Assembly (NCBI GenBank): GCA_033964015.1
Contig: CM066915.1
Span: forward strand, 13,432,372 to 13,496,371
Length of the DNA: 64,000 bases
Direction of reading: 5' to 3'
Origin: Scolanthus callimorphus
Lineage: Eukaryota; Cnidaria; Anthozoa; Actiniaria; Edwardsiidae
The position numbers were made by a program, and so were the translations under genes. Positions 37,001 through 49,000 of this stretch are shown here, in pieces. The first letter of the stretch is position 1; the number at the start of each line of letters is the position of its first letter. A model generated the notes under the pieces. The model did no database searches and was not told the origin of the DNA. It was given only the letters and a program-made list of their open reading frames with translations.

Positions 37001-40000
37001 TGTTTCCGAGGGTTCCACCGGGCCCCTCTAACCAGAGGGGAAGGCACCAAACAACAATATCGAACGCCTCGCATCGCGGCCGAATTTCTTCGATAAATCG
37101 CCACTCGATCGGCGCCCTAATCACACCAGGAGAACCGTCTTGCATATATCTTTCCTACAAAGCAGCGCTGTCTCGATTAAAACTTCCGAACACGGTGAAT
37201 TTCGGTATTTTTTCCGTTGAACTTCGACAAGCCAATTTCACCGACTTGCGAAGTCATGGGCCCTTTGGCCCCAGGAAAACCGTTGCTCCAGTTACAGCGT
37301 TATCCTAGCCAGGCCTTCTGGCTTGATAGCCAGGCCTTCTGGCTTGATAGCCAATGGGGATTGTGAACGACATGCAAATTTAGCCTGCCCCTACATGTGA
37401 CAGTGATTTTTTGCAAGAAGGCCTGGCTATCAAGCCAGAAGGCCTGGCTAGGATAACGCTGTAACTGGAGCAACGGTTTTCCTGGGGCCAAAGGGCCCAT
37501 GACTTCGCAAGTCGATGAAATTGGCTTGTCGAAGTTCAACGGAAAAAATACCGAAATTCACCGTGTTCGGAAGTTTTAATCGAGACAGCGCTGCTTTGTA
37601 GGAAAGATATATGCAAGACGGTTCTCCTGGTGTGATTAGGGCGCCGATCGAGTGGCGATTTATCGAAGAAATTCGGCCGCGATGCGAGGCGTTCGATATT
37701 GTTGTTTGGTGCCTTCCCCTCTGGTTAGAGGGGCCCGGTGAAACCCTCGGAAACACTCTTAAACGCCTCTCTAGACGAGGAAAGGACAACAGGACAACTT
37801 AATGTAAGTCTTCTACTTTTATTTGCCATAATTTACCAGAACTCAGTGACGATTTTATAACAATTTAGCGAGTTTTTCGATTACTCTTACACAAAGCCAC
37901 ATAAACACTATAAATATCGCCAAGCCAGAATATATTTTTTTTAAACGACCATTATACTTGGGCTGCCTGTGCCTCAATTAATACGTGTGCTTCTGAAAAT
38001 GGAGGTATGACGAAAACCTTGACACGTCTGGCTGAAGAAAAAAGAAAAATTTAAGACGTTATCAATTGAGCCTTCAGCAATTATCTCACTTTGTACGGCA
38101 ATCGCCGAATCGGCTGCCAATGATTGCAAGCAGCGTCATTAGTAAGTGAAAGCCACCCATCATTAGCACTAACCCTGGAAATTGCTCCTTTTGCTTCCAG
38201 AAAATCTCCATCGCTCTCGCGTAGAATGATTGGTCGAATACACAAGCAACTGCGTCTAGCTGAAGCCTTTCCTTTATCTCATAGCCACGACTCAAAACCT
38301 CGTACGCAGTTTTCAATTCGGTTGCGGGCGCGTCCAGCGTGTCGAGATAACCGATGGTGCTCTGGATAACAACAATATTATCACGCACTTTGATAAATCA
38401 AAGCTATAACCTATCGCCAACTCGTGGGTAATGAAGAGTGAAGAGGGCAGGGGAAGGCTCTCATATTGAATGGGTGTGGTTGCTCATTTTAAAAAAAAAC
38501 TGAAATTTCCCGGAAAAAATCCCGGGGGGAGTGGGGGGGGAACTCCAAAATTTTTGGGGCGGGGGTGCTCGTCGTACCTTTTAGGGTTTACAATTAGGCC
38601 TCTGGTGCCTTTTAGGAGTAAAATTTGAAAACTTTCAATTTTTAAAGATAGGTACCAGTTAGGGGCCCGTTCTAGCAAATCACGCTTGTCTGAAGCCTGA
38701 ATTCAGACGTATTTTCGCTCTAAAAAAAATACAAGAGAAAATTACGAGGCAAAAATCGTCTTGTTGGTACCTTTTGAGGGTAAAATCGAGGGACAAGGGG
38801 GTGCATAACCAAGATCACGTGGCATGACGTTATCACCCAGCCCCAAAAATATGGTCCCCCCCCCCCCCCCCGGGAAAAAATAACATTCTGTCTGTGGAAA
38901 CGGACGGGTATAAACCAGTTCCAACGTTTAAATTTTGAATCCAGCAGAGTTTAATTATTGCTGAATATTAAAATCGGGCGTTTTCAATACACAGTGTAAA
39001 TGTATGAGCTAATTGGAGCTTCTGCCCCCAACTTTTGGCGCGATTTTGAAAGCTGGATTTTTCCTTGAAAGTGAAAAAAAAACCGGCCTCAAAGTATTTC
39101 AATATTGTTCTCGAGAACATCATTTTTTTTTATCAAAGGATTTTAAAAAAAGAAAAAGAAAAAATGTGTTGACCTCAAGGTTGAACTCCGCGGACGTCCG
39201 GCACTTAGTCCGGCGGATTAGAGCACATTTTCGAGGAAATTGCGCATTTTAGGCTAAAGCCCCAATTTTTTGCCAGGTGATAGTTTTCAATTTATTTTTA
39301 AGTCGTAGATATGGAGGCACGCTAGAATTCTTTCGTAGCGAAAGCTAGAGAGGTTTTAGAGTGAACTATTGTTTAGCTCAATGCAGCCATTTTGAATGCT
39401 TTGTTATTCAAATGAGGTTTAGAACTTAGCTCTATGTGAACATTCAAGTTGTTCTCTAGACTGCACAGCCATAGCAGCTCAACATTTGCTAATTCTGAAC
39501 TATGGATTGAGCTGACTGACTTCGGCTGAGCGTCTCCTTAGAGTTTTTGGTGATCTATTAAATGTCACGATCAGTTTATTGTGAATGTTTATAATTTCTA
39601 TTGTAAAACAATAGTCTGACTGAGGTTTGATGAAATGTTTCAAGAATGACCAACAAATTCTAAAAAAGATCGAAATAATTGGTACCTCATGTGTCAAATG
39701 TGTAAAACGAAGCTTGTCTCTAAAATTTTGGCATGATATTTCTTCCTAGTACTATGTTCAGCGGTCTTTCCCATGATATAAGCTAGCATGCATAATAATT
39801 AGTCACACTTCACGCGAAGTCTCTTGGAGTCTAGAGCGAACCTTTGGCTTCATCTAGCTATTCAAAACAATGTTGTTCCAATCTCGTTCTTCGTCGGATG
39901 ATCCTACAGCAAGCCATTCAAGCGACTCCAACCTCTTCGCCTGCTTATGTCTCGTAAACCTGGTCCTTCTGATGCATTCGCTGCAACGCCAGGTTTATTC

Positions 40001-43000
40001 TCCACAAAATGAAGGTAGTAAATTATTCAATTTCTATCTCGCTCCTTTTTTATTCGTTTGGTATTCAATTTTCATATGACATATCTCTACTCGTGTAAGT
40101 TTGTCGCTCGCTTCCTGGCAGGTCATTTATTGGCGGGCCAGAAATATTGTAGTGCTTGGCGAGCAGTTCGTTTCGTATTCAATTTTCATATCTTTACTCG
40201 TGTAAGTTTGTCGCTCGCTGCTGGCAGGTCATTTATTGGCGGGCCAGAAATATTGAAGTGCTTGGCGAGCAGTTCGTTTCGTATTCAGTTTTCATATCTC
40301 TACTCGTGTAAGTTTGTCGCTCGCTTGCTGGCAGGTCATTTATTGGCGGGCCAGAAATATTGCAGTGCTTGGCGAGCAGTTCGTTTGGTATTCAATTTTC
40401 ATATCTCTACTCGTGTAAATGTTTTGCTCGCTTGATGGCAGGTCATTTATTGGCGGGCCAGAAATTTTAAGTGCTTGGCGAGCCCTTCGATTTGTATTCG
40501 ATTTTCGTACTTCTACTCGTGTAAGTTTTCCTACTCGCTTCCTGGCAGGTCATTTATTGGCGGGCCAGTAACAATTTTGAAGTGTCAATCCAGTTCAATA
40601 TTCGCTTGTGTATGTTTTCTTGCTCGCTTGTTGGCAGGTCATTTATTGGCGGGCCAGAAATATTGAAATGCTTGGCGAGCAGTTCGTTTAGTATTGAATT
40701 TTCATATCTCTACTCGTGTAAATGTTTTGCTCGCTTGATGGCAGGTCATTTATTGGCGGGCCAGAAATATTGCAGTGCTTGGCGAGCAGTTCGATTGGTA
40801 TTCAATTTTCATATCTCTACTCGTGTTAGTTTGTCGCTCGCTTGCTGGCAAGTCATTTATTGGCGGGCCAAAAATATTGAAGTGCTTGGCGAGCAGTACG
40901 TTTGGTATTCAATTTTCATAGATCTCTACTCGTGTAAGTTTTGTCGCTCGTTTGCTGGCAGGTCATTTATTGGCGGGCCAGAAACATTGAAATGATTGAC
41001 GAGCAGTTCGTTCATATCTCTACTCGTGTAAGTTTGTTGCAGAAGTATAAAAGTGCTTTGCGAGCAGTTCGTTTGGTAGTCAATTTTCATATATCTACTC
41101 GTGTAAGTTTGTCGCTCGTTTGCTGGCAGGTCATTTATTTGCGGGCCAGAAATATTGAAGTGCTTGGCGAGCAGTTAGTTTGGTATTCAATTTTCATATC
41201 TCCACTCGTGTATGTTTCTTGCACACTTGCTGGCAGGTCATTTACTGGCGGGCCAGAAATATTGAAGTGTTTGGCGGGCAGTTCGTTTTGTATTCAATTT
41301 TCATTTGAATTTTTTCATAATCGAAGTATTTTAGCGAGCTGTTCGTTATCTATTCAGTTCAATTTTTCGCTCTCGTGTATGCTTCTTGCTCGCTTCCTGG
41401 CGGGCCAGTTATTGGCGTGCCAGACAATATTTACGTGTTTGAAGAGTTGTTCGTTTTCTATTTAGTTCAATTTTCGCTCGTGTATTATCTTGCTCGTTCC
41501 CTAGCAGGCCAGTTATTGACGGGCGAAAAATATTGATGTCTGGCGAAGTGTTCGTTTTCTACACAGTTCCATTTTCGTTTGTGTATACTTCTTGCTTTTT
41601 TCCTGGCAGGTCAGCTATTAGCTAAAAACGTTCTATCGTTCGTTTTTTTATAATCACTTCAATTTTCGCTTGTGTATGTTTTGTTTTTGCTCGTTTCCTG
41701 GCAGGCCAGTTATTGGCGGGCCAGAAATATTGAAATTTTTAGGGAGCTGTTCGTTTTTCTATTTAGTTAATTTTCGCTCGTGAATGTCTCTTGCTCGTTT
41801 CCTCGCAATTGGCGTGCCAGAAATATTGTAGTGTTTGGCGGCGAGCTGTTCGTTTTTTCTGTTCAGTTCATATTTTCACTCTCCTTTATTGCTTCTGCTC
41901 GCTACCTGGGTGGGGGGTCCCTTTTCCTTCCTTTCCTCTTAGGTTTAATCTTTCTAGTGACGGTTAGGTGGGGTATCTCAATACCATCTTTGCCTCAGCC
42001 GTCACTCCCCGGGCTTAAAGGTTTTATTTTTCTGTTATGGGTGTTTTAGTTCGTCCTCCCTATACATTATACTTTTCCATTTTTTCCCCAGCTTTCGATT
42101 CTACCGTCATAAAGTCTTCTATAATGGCCTTACTTTAGAGTCTTTCCAGATTTTAAATGGAAGTGTATTAGAATTGGGTGTGCTGGGATTATCCTTTACA
42201 AGCCCGAGGAGTGACCGCTGACAGTGTGTACTACATGCGTCTATCATGTCGATATGTTCTTAATGGCCGCGCTATCGCTCATGTCATCACGTTACTGTTT
42301 CGGGACCTCTCGTCATTTCTTGCTGGTAGGCTTCGTCGCCATATTGCAGCATGCAAAGAACTTGCTCAGTCTTCTACCAGTGAAATTTTTAGATTGGGTA
42401 GAATGCATAGTAAACGTATTCAAATATTCAATCATTTTCAGGCTAGTGTTCCTTAGGGGCATAAGTACAATTCATATGTTCCCTTTGCCGCCGACGTTAA
42501 TTCAATTCATAACCATATCAGTTGTACGCCTTTTGTCATATTTAGTTTTCTTGACCCTCTCCCCTCCCGATCGTTATGCCTCTTACTGTAGCCCGACAAA
42601 CCACGCCCTGTGCAATGTGTTCGCTACCTGAATTTTTATTTTCAAGCAATAGAAGCCATTCTTTCATATAACCTGTTTCTGCTCTCTCGCTGCTACACTC
42701 TTTTCAAAGAGTTTGCAATTACAAATCTGGCTATTTTTATGTCCCTCTATCAAAACGCAGTCTTACACTTTTGGGGGATTTTCTGTCAGTTGGTGGAACG
42801 CTATAGTATGTTAGCAACAACTCCGTCCCGTGTGAAAATTGCCAGGTCTGTGTATTCTTGGTTTCATGTGTCACGTGACCAAATATAACTCCCTTATATG
42901 CCTTCATTTCACGATGAACCCTTTAGATATTGCCATATACTTGTAGTTAAGCGAGCTTCAGGTCATCCATTTGTTTAGTTATGATAAATACGGTTTTAGT

Positions 43001-46000
43001 AAGAAGTTGCTGGGAACTTTGCGATTCGACACCTTATCAATTTCTCTGATGACATCTTTAAAAAACACTGTAATTCGCACACAAATAGCATGGACTAACA
43101 GGTGACGGTATTGTATTCTTTTCTGAATAAAGCATGGCTAACGTAATACGCGTCACGACTTACAGTAAAGGGTATGGAGCCGCCATGTTTTGTGCTCCCT
43201 TGGAGTAAAGATGGCGACCAAATCACGAAGTCTTTCAAAAAAGCGCACATTAATAATTGGAACAACATTGGATGACATATGTAGTTTTTTCTAGGTGTTG
43301 CGTGACAAGAATTACCTTCAGAGATATTCTGTAGTTAAGTAATGAAACGATATGATATTTGGAATAAATGGTCCCAAGAGGTTTGTAACGGTATCACAGC
43401 TGAAGCGTTCATTGGTGTCGTCACGTGAAACTCTCTGCCAGATGTCTTCTATTGGTACATTTTGCTCTCTGTACAGAGACGAACGTCATACTCTTCAGTT
43501 TCTTTCACTCCCGCCCCTTGCCGTTTTTACCTTGCCACGGTTTTACCACCGCGGATCGCAACAAGTTCGTAGCCTATTCGGCCATTTTCCTTACTCGTTG
43601 TCATTACAATTTGCTGCAATTGATGCAATTTGGAGGAACGATGTTATTATATTAAACCTGTTAACTCGTGGAGAGAGGGAAATCTTTGATCAGCGCAAAA
43701 TATATATATTTTACCATCTTTGTGTAGATCATCTTAGTTTCATCTCAGACTCTGCTCCTGTACGTGTTGCAAAGGTTTGCAGGAAAATGTTTTTGTCAAC
43801 CACGTCTAATAATTTTTCAAGGAACTTTCGCGTGTTGTTGTTTGCACACCCGAAGATGTTCATTCGCTGATTCTGGCTATGGAAAATAAAACCCTAAGAT
43901 TCCACTTGTCCAGCAGCGCGTACTTTGTCACATGTCCATGTAACGCCCATTCCGCCTAGCGTTTAAGACTGTAACCCCTACAGGCCCGTGTAGTCCCTTA
44001 GCAAGCTACACCCTTGTCTATGGATAAATTTCTCGTTTTGGCCCGTTTATTCCTAGCGCAAATAGTTAGGCCTAGCCCTCATAAGCAACAACTCTGGTTT
44101 TTCCTACTCCTATTTTTGTAGTTAATCGTGGTGGCAACCTCGGCCAATCTTCAAACCGGAGAAATTCTCCATTTTTCCAGACTACACAACAGGCCTTTTC
44201 AATCACATTTGAGGCAAAAGTGTGAGTGACGACCTTTCTACATGTCCTCAAAGGCATTACTCATTGATCGGTCCTTTCAGGGCAGTCAAGAATTACGTTG
44301 CCATGTGACAAGTCATAGCTTATCGCTAGCCGATGGTTTTGTCGTTCGACCTCAAAAACCCTAGAGGAAGAGAGTCGGCCATTTTAAGTTCTACCACAGA
44401 ATCTACGTTGCGTGTTTACTTAAGGAGTTAAATCTGGTCGCAATACCCTTAAAGCTTTTTCGGGCGTGTTGGTTGGTGCAGTTATCAACCTGCATAATGT
44501 ATAATGCTACATGACGAGATGAATGAGCAATGTACCATTTGGATTCTTCTAGCACTATCTTATCAGTTTAAACAGTCTTACGCATTTTATTTTGTGTGTG
44601 TGCGCTTGCCCTAGCCTACACTCTTAAAATACTCTTTTTTGTTGTTTTGTTTTGTTCGGAGGGGTTTTGAGATTGGGAAGGAGACAGGCACATAGAGATC
44701 CATAAACATAAAGTGGTTACATCAGCTACGTTTATATCATATGATTAGCTATTACTCGACACTCGACATGTACTCCTCGGCGTCCCTTGCCGGGCAACCA
44801 ACGATTCCTCCCATAGCTTATAGAGTGAAGGGAAGACCACTGAAAATAGTTTACTATGTTCAGCGGTCTTTCCCATGATATAAGCTAGCATGCATAATAA
44901 TTAGTCACACTTCACGCGAAGTCTCGCGGAGGTCGCTCGAGAGAGCCTAGACGCCAGTCCTCTTATTCCTATCTTTCCTTCACTCGCCCAACGTTGGTGC
45001 CCTTCTTTCTCTCCCCTCCCTCCCCTTCCCTACAAGTTTCTTCTTGCTTCACTTTTTAAGGCAACCAACGATTCCTCCCATAGCTTATAGAGTGAAGGGA
45101 AGACCACTGAAAATAGTTTACTATGCTATACTCTATAAACACGGACGATGGAAGATTTCACTAAGTGCCGCAGAGCTCATGAATAACAAAGGATTCAAAG
45201 ATGGCTGCAAATGGCAAAACAATGGTTCACATTAAAACTGTTCTAGCTTTCGCTACGAATAAAAATTAGCGTGCCTCCATATCTTATCTTCAACAAAATA
45301 CTGAAAACTATTGACATGCAAGGTCTGGAGTCTTTAGCCAAAGTGCGCAATTTTTACGCTAATCCGCCGGACTAACTAGAGGTCGAAGAATAGGACAATA
45401 ACATGACTTTTGCAACTATATGCCCGAGAAAAGTCATGTTATTATCATCACTACACAAGGCCAAATATACAAGTATGATAGTGTTCGTCCAACCGAATTG
45501 AATACTGTAAGCTTTAAGATATCGTTCACAATTATTTCGCCCGTTGAGATTACAAACTTAGGTTAATACATGAAACAAAAAGAATCACAACTTTTAAAAG
45601 CACATAAAAATCTACTCTGCTAGCAGGGTAATAAGAATCCCAAAAGGCAATAGAAATGAAAACATGGCAAATGTTTTCTAACTGTTTTTTTTGTAGGCTT
45701 ACTTCTAGTCAGCTCTCGCCATCCCTCCCGTCCTCGACCCGCGAAACGAAAGCACACCAAAATCAGATAAGAAATTCAACCAATATCTCCGGAGCCCTCC
45801 ATTTTTCGTCGGTGTTCTGTCCGTGGCTGTCGAATTAAGTACTGTTTCCCAGACTGATAGCGAGTTTATGTTTCGGTTCCACAATATTTTCTTTTTCTAG
45901 TAAACAACTTTTTCGCCTTCGCTTCGAACATGAGACTAAAGCTTGTTGTTGTTGAGGTTTCGGCTCACCGGTGTGATTTGGCGATGAATCGCTGCTTAAT

Positions 46001-49000
46001 TCCTGTCAGAGTACTCGGCGTCAAGGCTTCCCTTTCTCTGTTTTAACTTCGGCGTAGAATTTCCGTAGAATTTCACTTATGACTTGTCTTGTTTTACGAT
46101 GGTAAAATCGACAACAACGTTTCGCTTGTGCCTGTGGCATCATTTCTCAAACTTCCTTATTCCCCACTCGGTCGCTTTCTTTGTGTTTTTTGCTTGTTCA
46201 TTTAGCTAACTGATCAACGTTCAAGTCTGAGTGTTGGCTACTGAGAGTGAAATACGGGGTTTCTTCCAATTCCATGGCGATAAAGAAACGAGAGAAAGTT
46301 AGAAAAACTCGCCGAAAAATTTTCACCGAGTGAATTCCCGCTACAAACTCGCACTAAAATGGTATCCGCGTGATCTGATTGGTCTAGCGTGGCAGCAGAG
46401 CGCCACCACGGCCAATCAGAATGAGGGCCGCTTGACCCTGGGACGTTTGACACTTATAATCAGTTTTTCCTGAGTGATTACGTCACGAAGTCTCCGTGGC
46501 GCAGTTGGTAAGCGCGTGACTCGGGCAATCTTTTAAAGTTAAGCACGATCCGGCAAGGTTAGTATTTGGATCGTATTTGGATGGGTGACCGACGGCAAAG
46601 TGGATGGGGAGACGGGAAAAGAAAAGCGAATGTTTCGAGGGGAGGGTAGGTAAAATGAACAAATAACTTAACAAATAATCAACATAAATTATGCTAATTA
46701 TGCTAATGTAGAAAAAGCTAACAATGGAGAGCTAACGTAGGAGTGAGTGACATCGGGTCCCCACTACAACTCGGGGTTACCATAGTAACCCACGAGTTAA
46801 AAAGCCTGGGTTCTCAGTTTCCTTAGCTCTAACCACACAAGGTACGTCATGTGGACTCGTTTGCTTCTCTCCTTGTACGAGGAGCTGACGCCAAGGTACT
46901 GAATGTGCGACAGTACTCCGGGACCAATGCGTCTACCTCCGTGGTACTCTGGAATAGCCCTCGTGACTACGTCCGAACCTAAAGAGCGCTTACACTTGCG
47001 TTTCGCCGGCGGTTGCTCGGCTGTTTCATTTTCAGTGCCACTTTCACCGGGGCTATCTTCAGACTCTTCAAGGGGTTCTCGTCTCAAAACAAGGATGGAG
47101 TTTACCCTATGTGAGGTACCACCACCAGAGAGAGTACACTCTAAATTATCTATATTGTCTGCCACCATGAGCGCCACAGGTGGATTCTCTGGGTGCTGGC
47201 ATTCCTCTGGGATTAATACGTGGTTTAAGGACTGCTCGTTAATAACCTTCAAAGCGAATTCAGTCTCAATCTCTTCTAGTAAGTTATATCCGATTCCATG
47301 ACCGTATTTATTTACCACCTCTGTGTTATTACAAAGAGCTTTGATAACTGCTGGAAAAAGCACGCTTTTTGGAGGTTTGATGGAACCGTTTGATACCGTG
47401 TAGACTATGTCCTGAGCTAAGGAATTCTTCAAGCGGACAATGCGGTCAGATATGCTTCTGTCTCTACTAAACGCTTGGCCTGACAAAAGAGTGCTACAAA
47501 AACTATCTAGCAAATGGTGTCGCACGTGAAGAATTTAGTGAAGTTCACTGAGGCGAGAACACTGCGCTCATAACATGTGGGTTTTCTTGGCGTTTGTGTT
47601 GGAGCAACGAAACACTGACTCCTTTTGGATGTTTCTCAACATAGTATTGGAAAGACGAGCCCAAACTTGGTAAGTCTTCTCAGTTAGTTGTACTCTACCT
47701 CTCACGAAAGAAACTTATGAAACAATTCCAGCTATTTAGTTATTTCGAGCTCGAATTGAATATTATAGCAACAGCACATTCTGGACAAGAAGCTGCTCTC
47801 ATTCGTTTATTAAATACCGCTTTCTGTAGATACTCGATTCTATTTTCTCTTTTATATAATTAAGAGTGAACATTAGCCGATAAAATCCTGAAGAGCTCCC
47901 GTACTTTTCTGGTATCCGCGCTCGGCACCCTAAACAGAAGTGGAATAAGACAATTTTTGAGGTAAAATTATTACATCGTTTACAACTTAAATCGCATGGG
48001 AAAAGCTGACCTGGGCATTTCTCTGAGTGTTACTACAGTGAATAATGTCCCTTGCGTTACGAAGAATAGTCACGGACAAGCAGTAAAACTATTGTTTTAA
48101 GACTGTTGATTTGAGTGACGTTTTTCCGTTTTATTTTCGATTATGCAAATTTGTAAAAGACAGTTTAGTTTTTTGATCGTCGACTAGATAGAGAGGCCGC
48201 AAATGTCAAGGTTTGTATTTTCATTTCCTAAGTGTTAGTATTTTCTTTAAAAGTAATGTTGTCATTCGTATATTTATTTTAGAACCGCTATGACGCTATA
48301 TCGTTGTGTTGCTGAATCTGTATAAAGATGATAGAAGCTGGTATCGAAGCTTGAGTTGTAAGAAGTTATGAAGAAAATTAAATTTATATGGCGCGTTTTT
48401 TAGCTGGTAATAAGATCATTCACGGTCGAATTTTCAAGTTATACCAATTATTTTAAAAACACCTCCTTTGCAAAATTTAAAATATCCCAAACAGAAAAGC
48501 TTAATATATCCAATGAACTACACCATTTGGTAGTGCAGAGGTTGCTTTAGCTGTGAGGACAATTATGGAAATCGGAAATTTTTTTTTAGGGTCAAACATA
48601 CGCTAGAAGTTGCAAGGTCTATTTCTCCAATAAATACTCGGGAGCCACCTTAAGAGGAAATGTCCACTAATACCGAGCGAAATTGGAAATATGTGGCACA
48701 TGATGAAAAATCGAAATCCTTCATATTTCGTCCAAAGATAGCCTAATATACCAAAAGAAATGTGATGGGATTTTGTTCTTCAGTTATTAATTTTAACTCC
48801 CGAAAATTATGATTTTTGACAGCACCCCGCGAATGGACAAAACGCACAATTTTCAGCCGAAATACCTAAACTTACAAACACTGTCATATCCACTTCGCGC
48901 CAGCCCCAAACCCGAAAATCGGTTCAGAAATGTCTATTGTATGTCCTTAGAAGTAATTTAAGGCTAAATTTTATCTGTTGCGTTTGATAATTTTGGCACG

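Larger units (their letters stand above)
39205..45375. mobile_element. 6.2-kb TIR element with a 107-bp tandem array
   Basis: Termini TTAGTCCGGCGGATTAG (39205) and its complement ending at 45375; inverted similarity continues about 200 bp (ATATGGAGGCACGCTA, TTCGTAGCGAAAGCTAGA). No flanking duplication is obvious. Inside: subterminal direct repeats (39749-39826 with 44859-44935; 44800-44860 with 45060-45125), the tandem array, and ORFs without recognisable domains (for example 42178-42456 and 43352-43870, 172 codons). It separates the 46.8- and 38.4-kb pieces of the cnidarian-expanded gene. Confidence 0.75.

Noticed and set aside
37000..37802. Mirrored ORFs of 63-113 codons as a real gene pair
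   Set aside because: Both strands of both arms are open because of the palindrome; frames disagree and no domain is visible.
40058..41465. Chain of ORFs up to 174 codons
   Set aside because: They lie in the 107-bp tandem array and rotate through frames; no conserved peptide.
46490..46590. Functional tRNA or 5S rRNA gene
   Set aside because: Only the 5' half of a tRNA and the 3' half of 5S are present.
46903..47301. 132-codon plus-strand ORF
   Set aside because: Antisense to the family-like middle piece of the Cys/His-rich gene.
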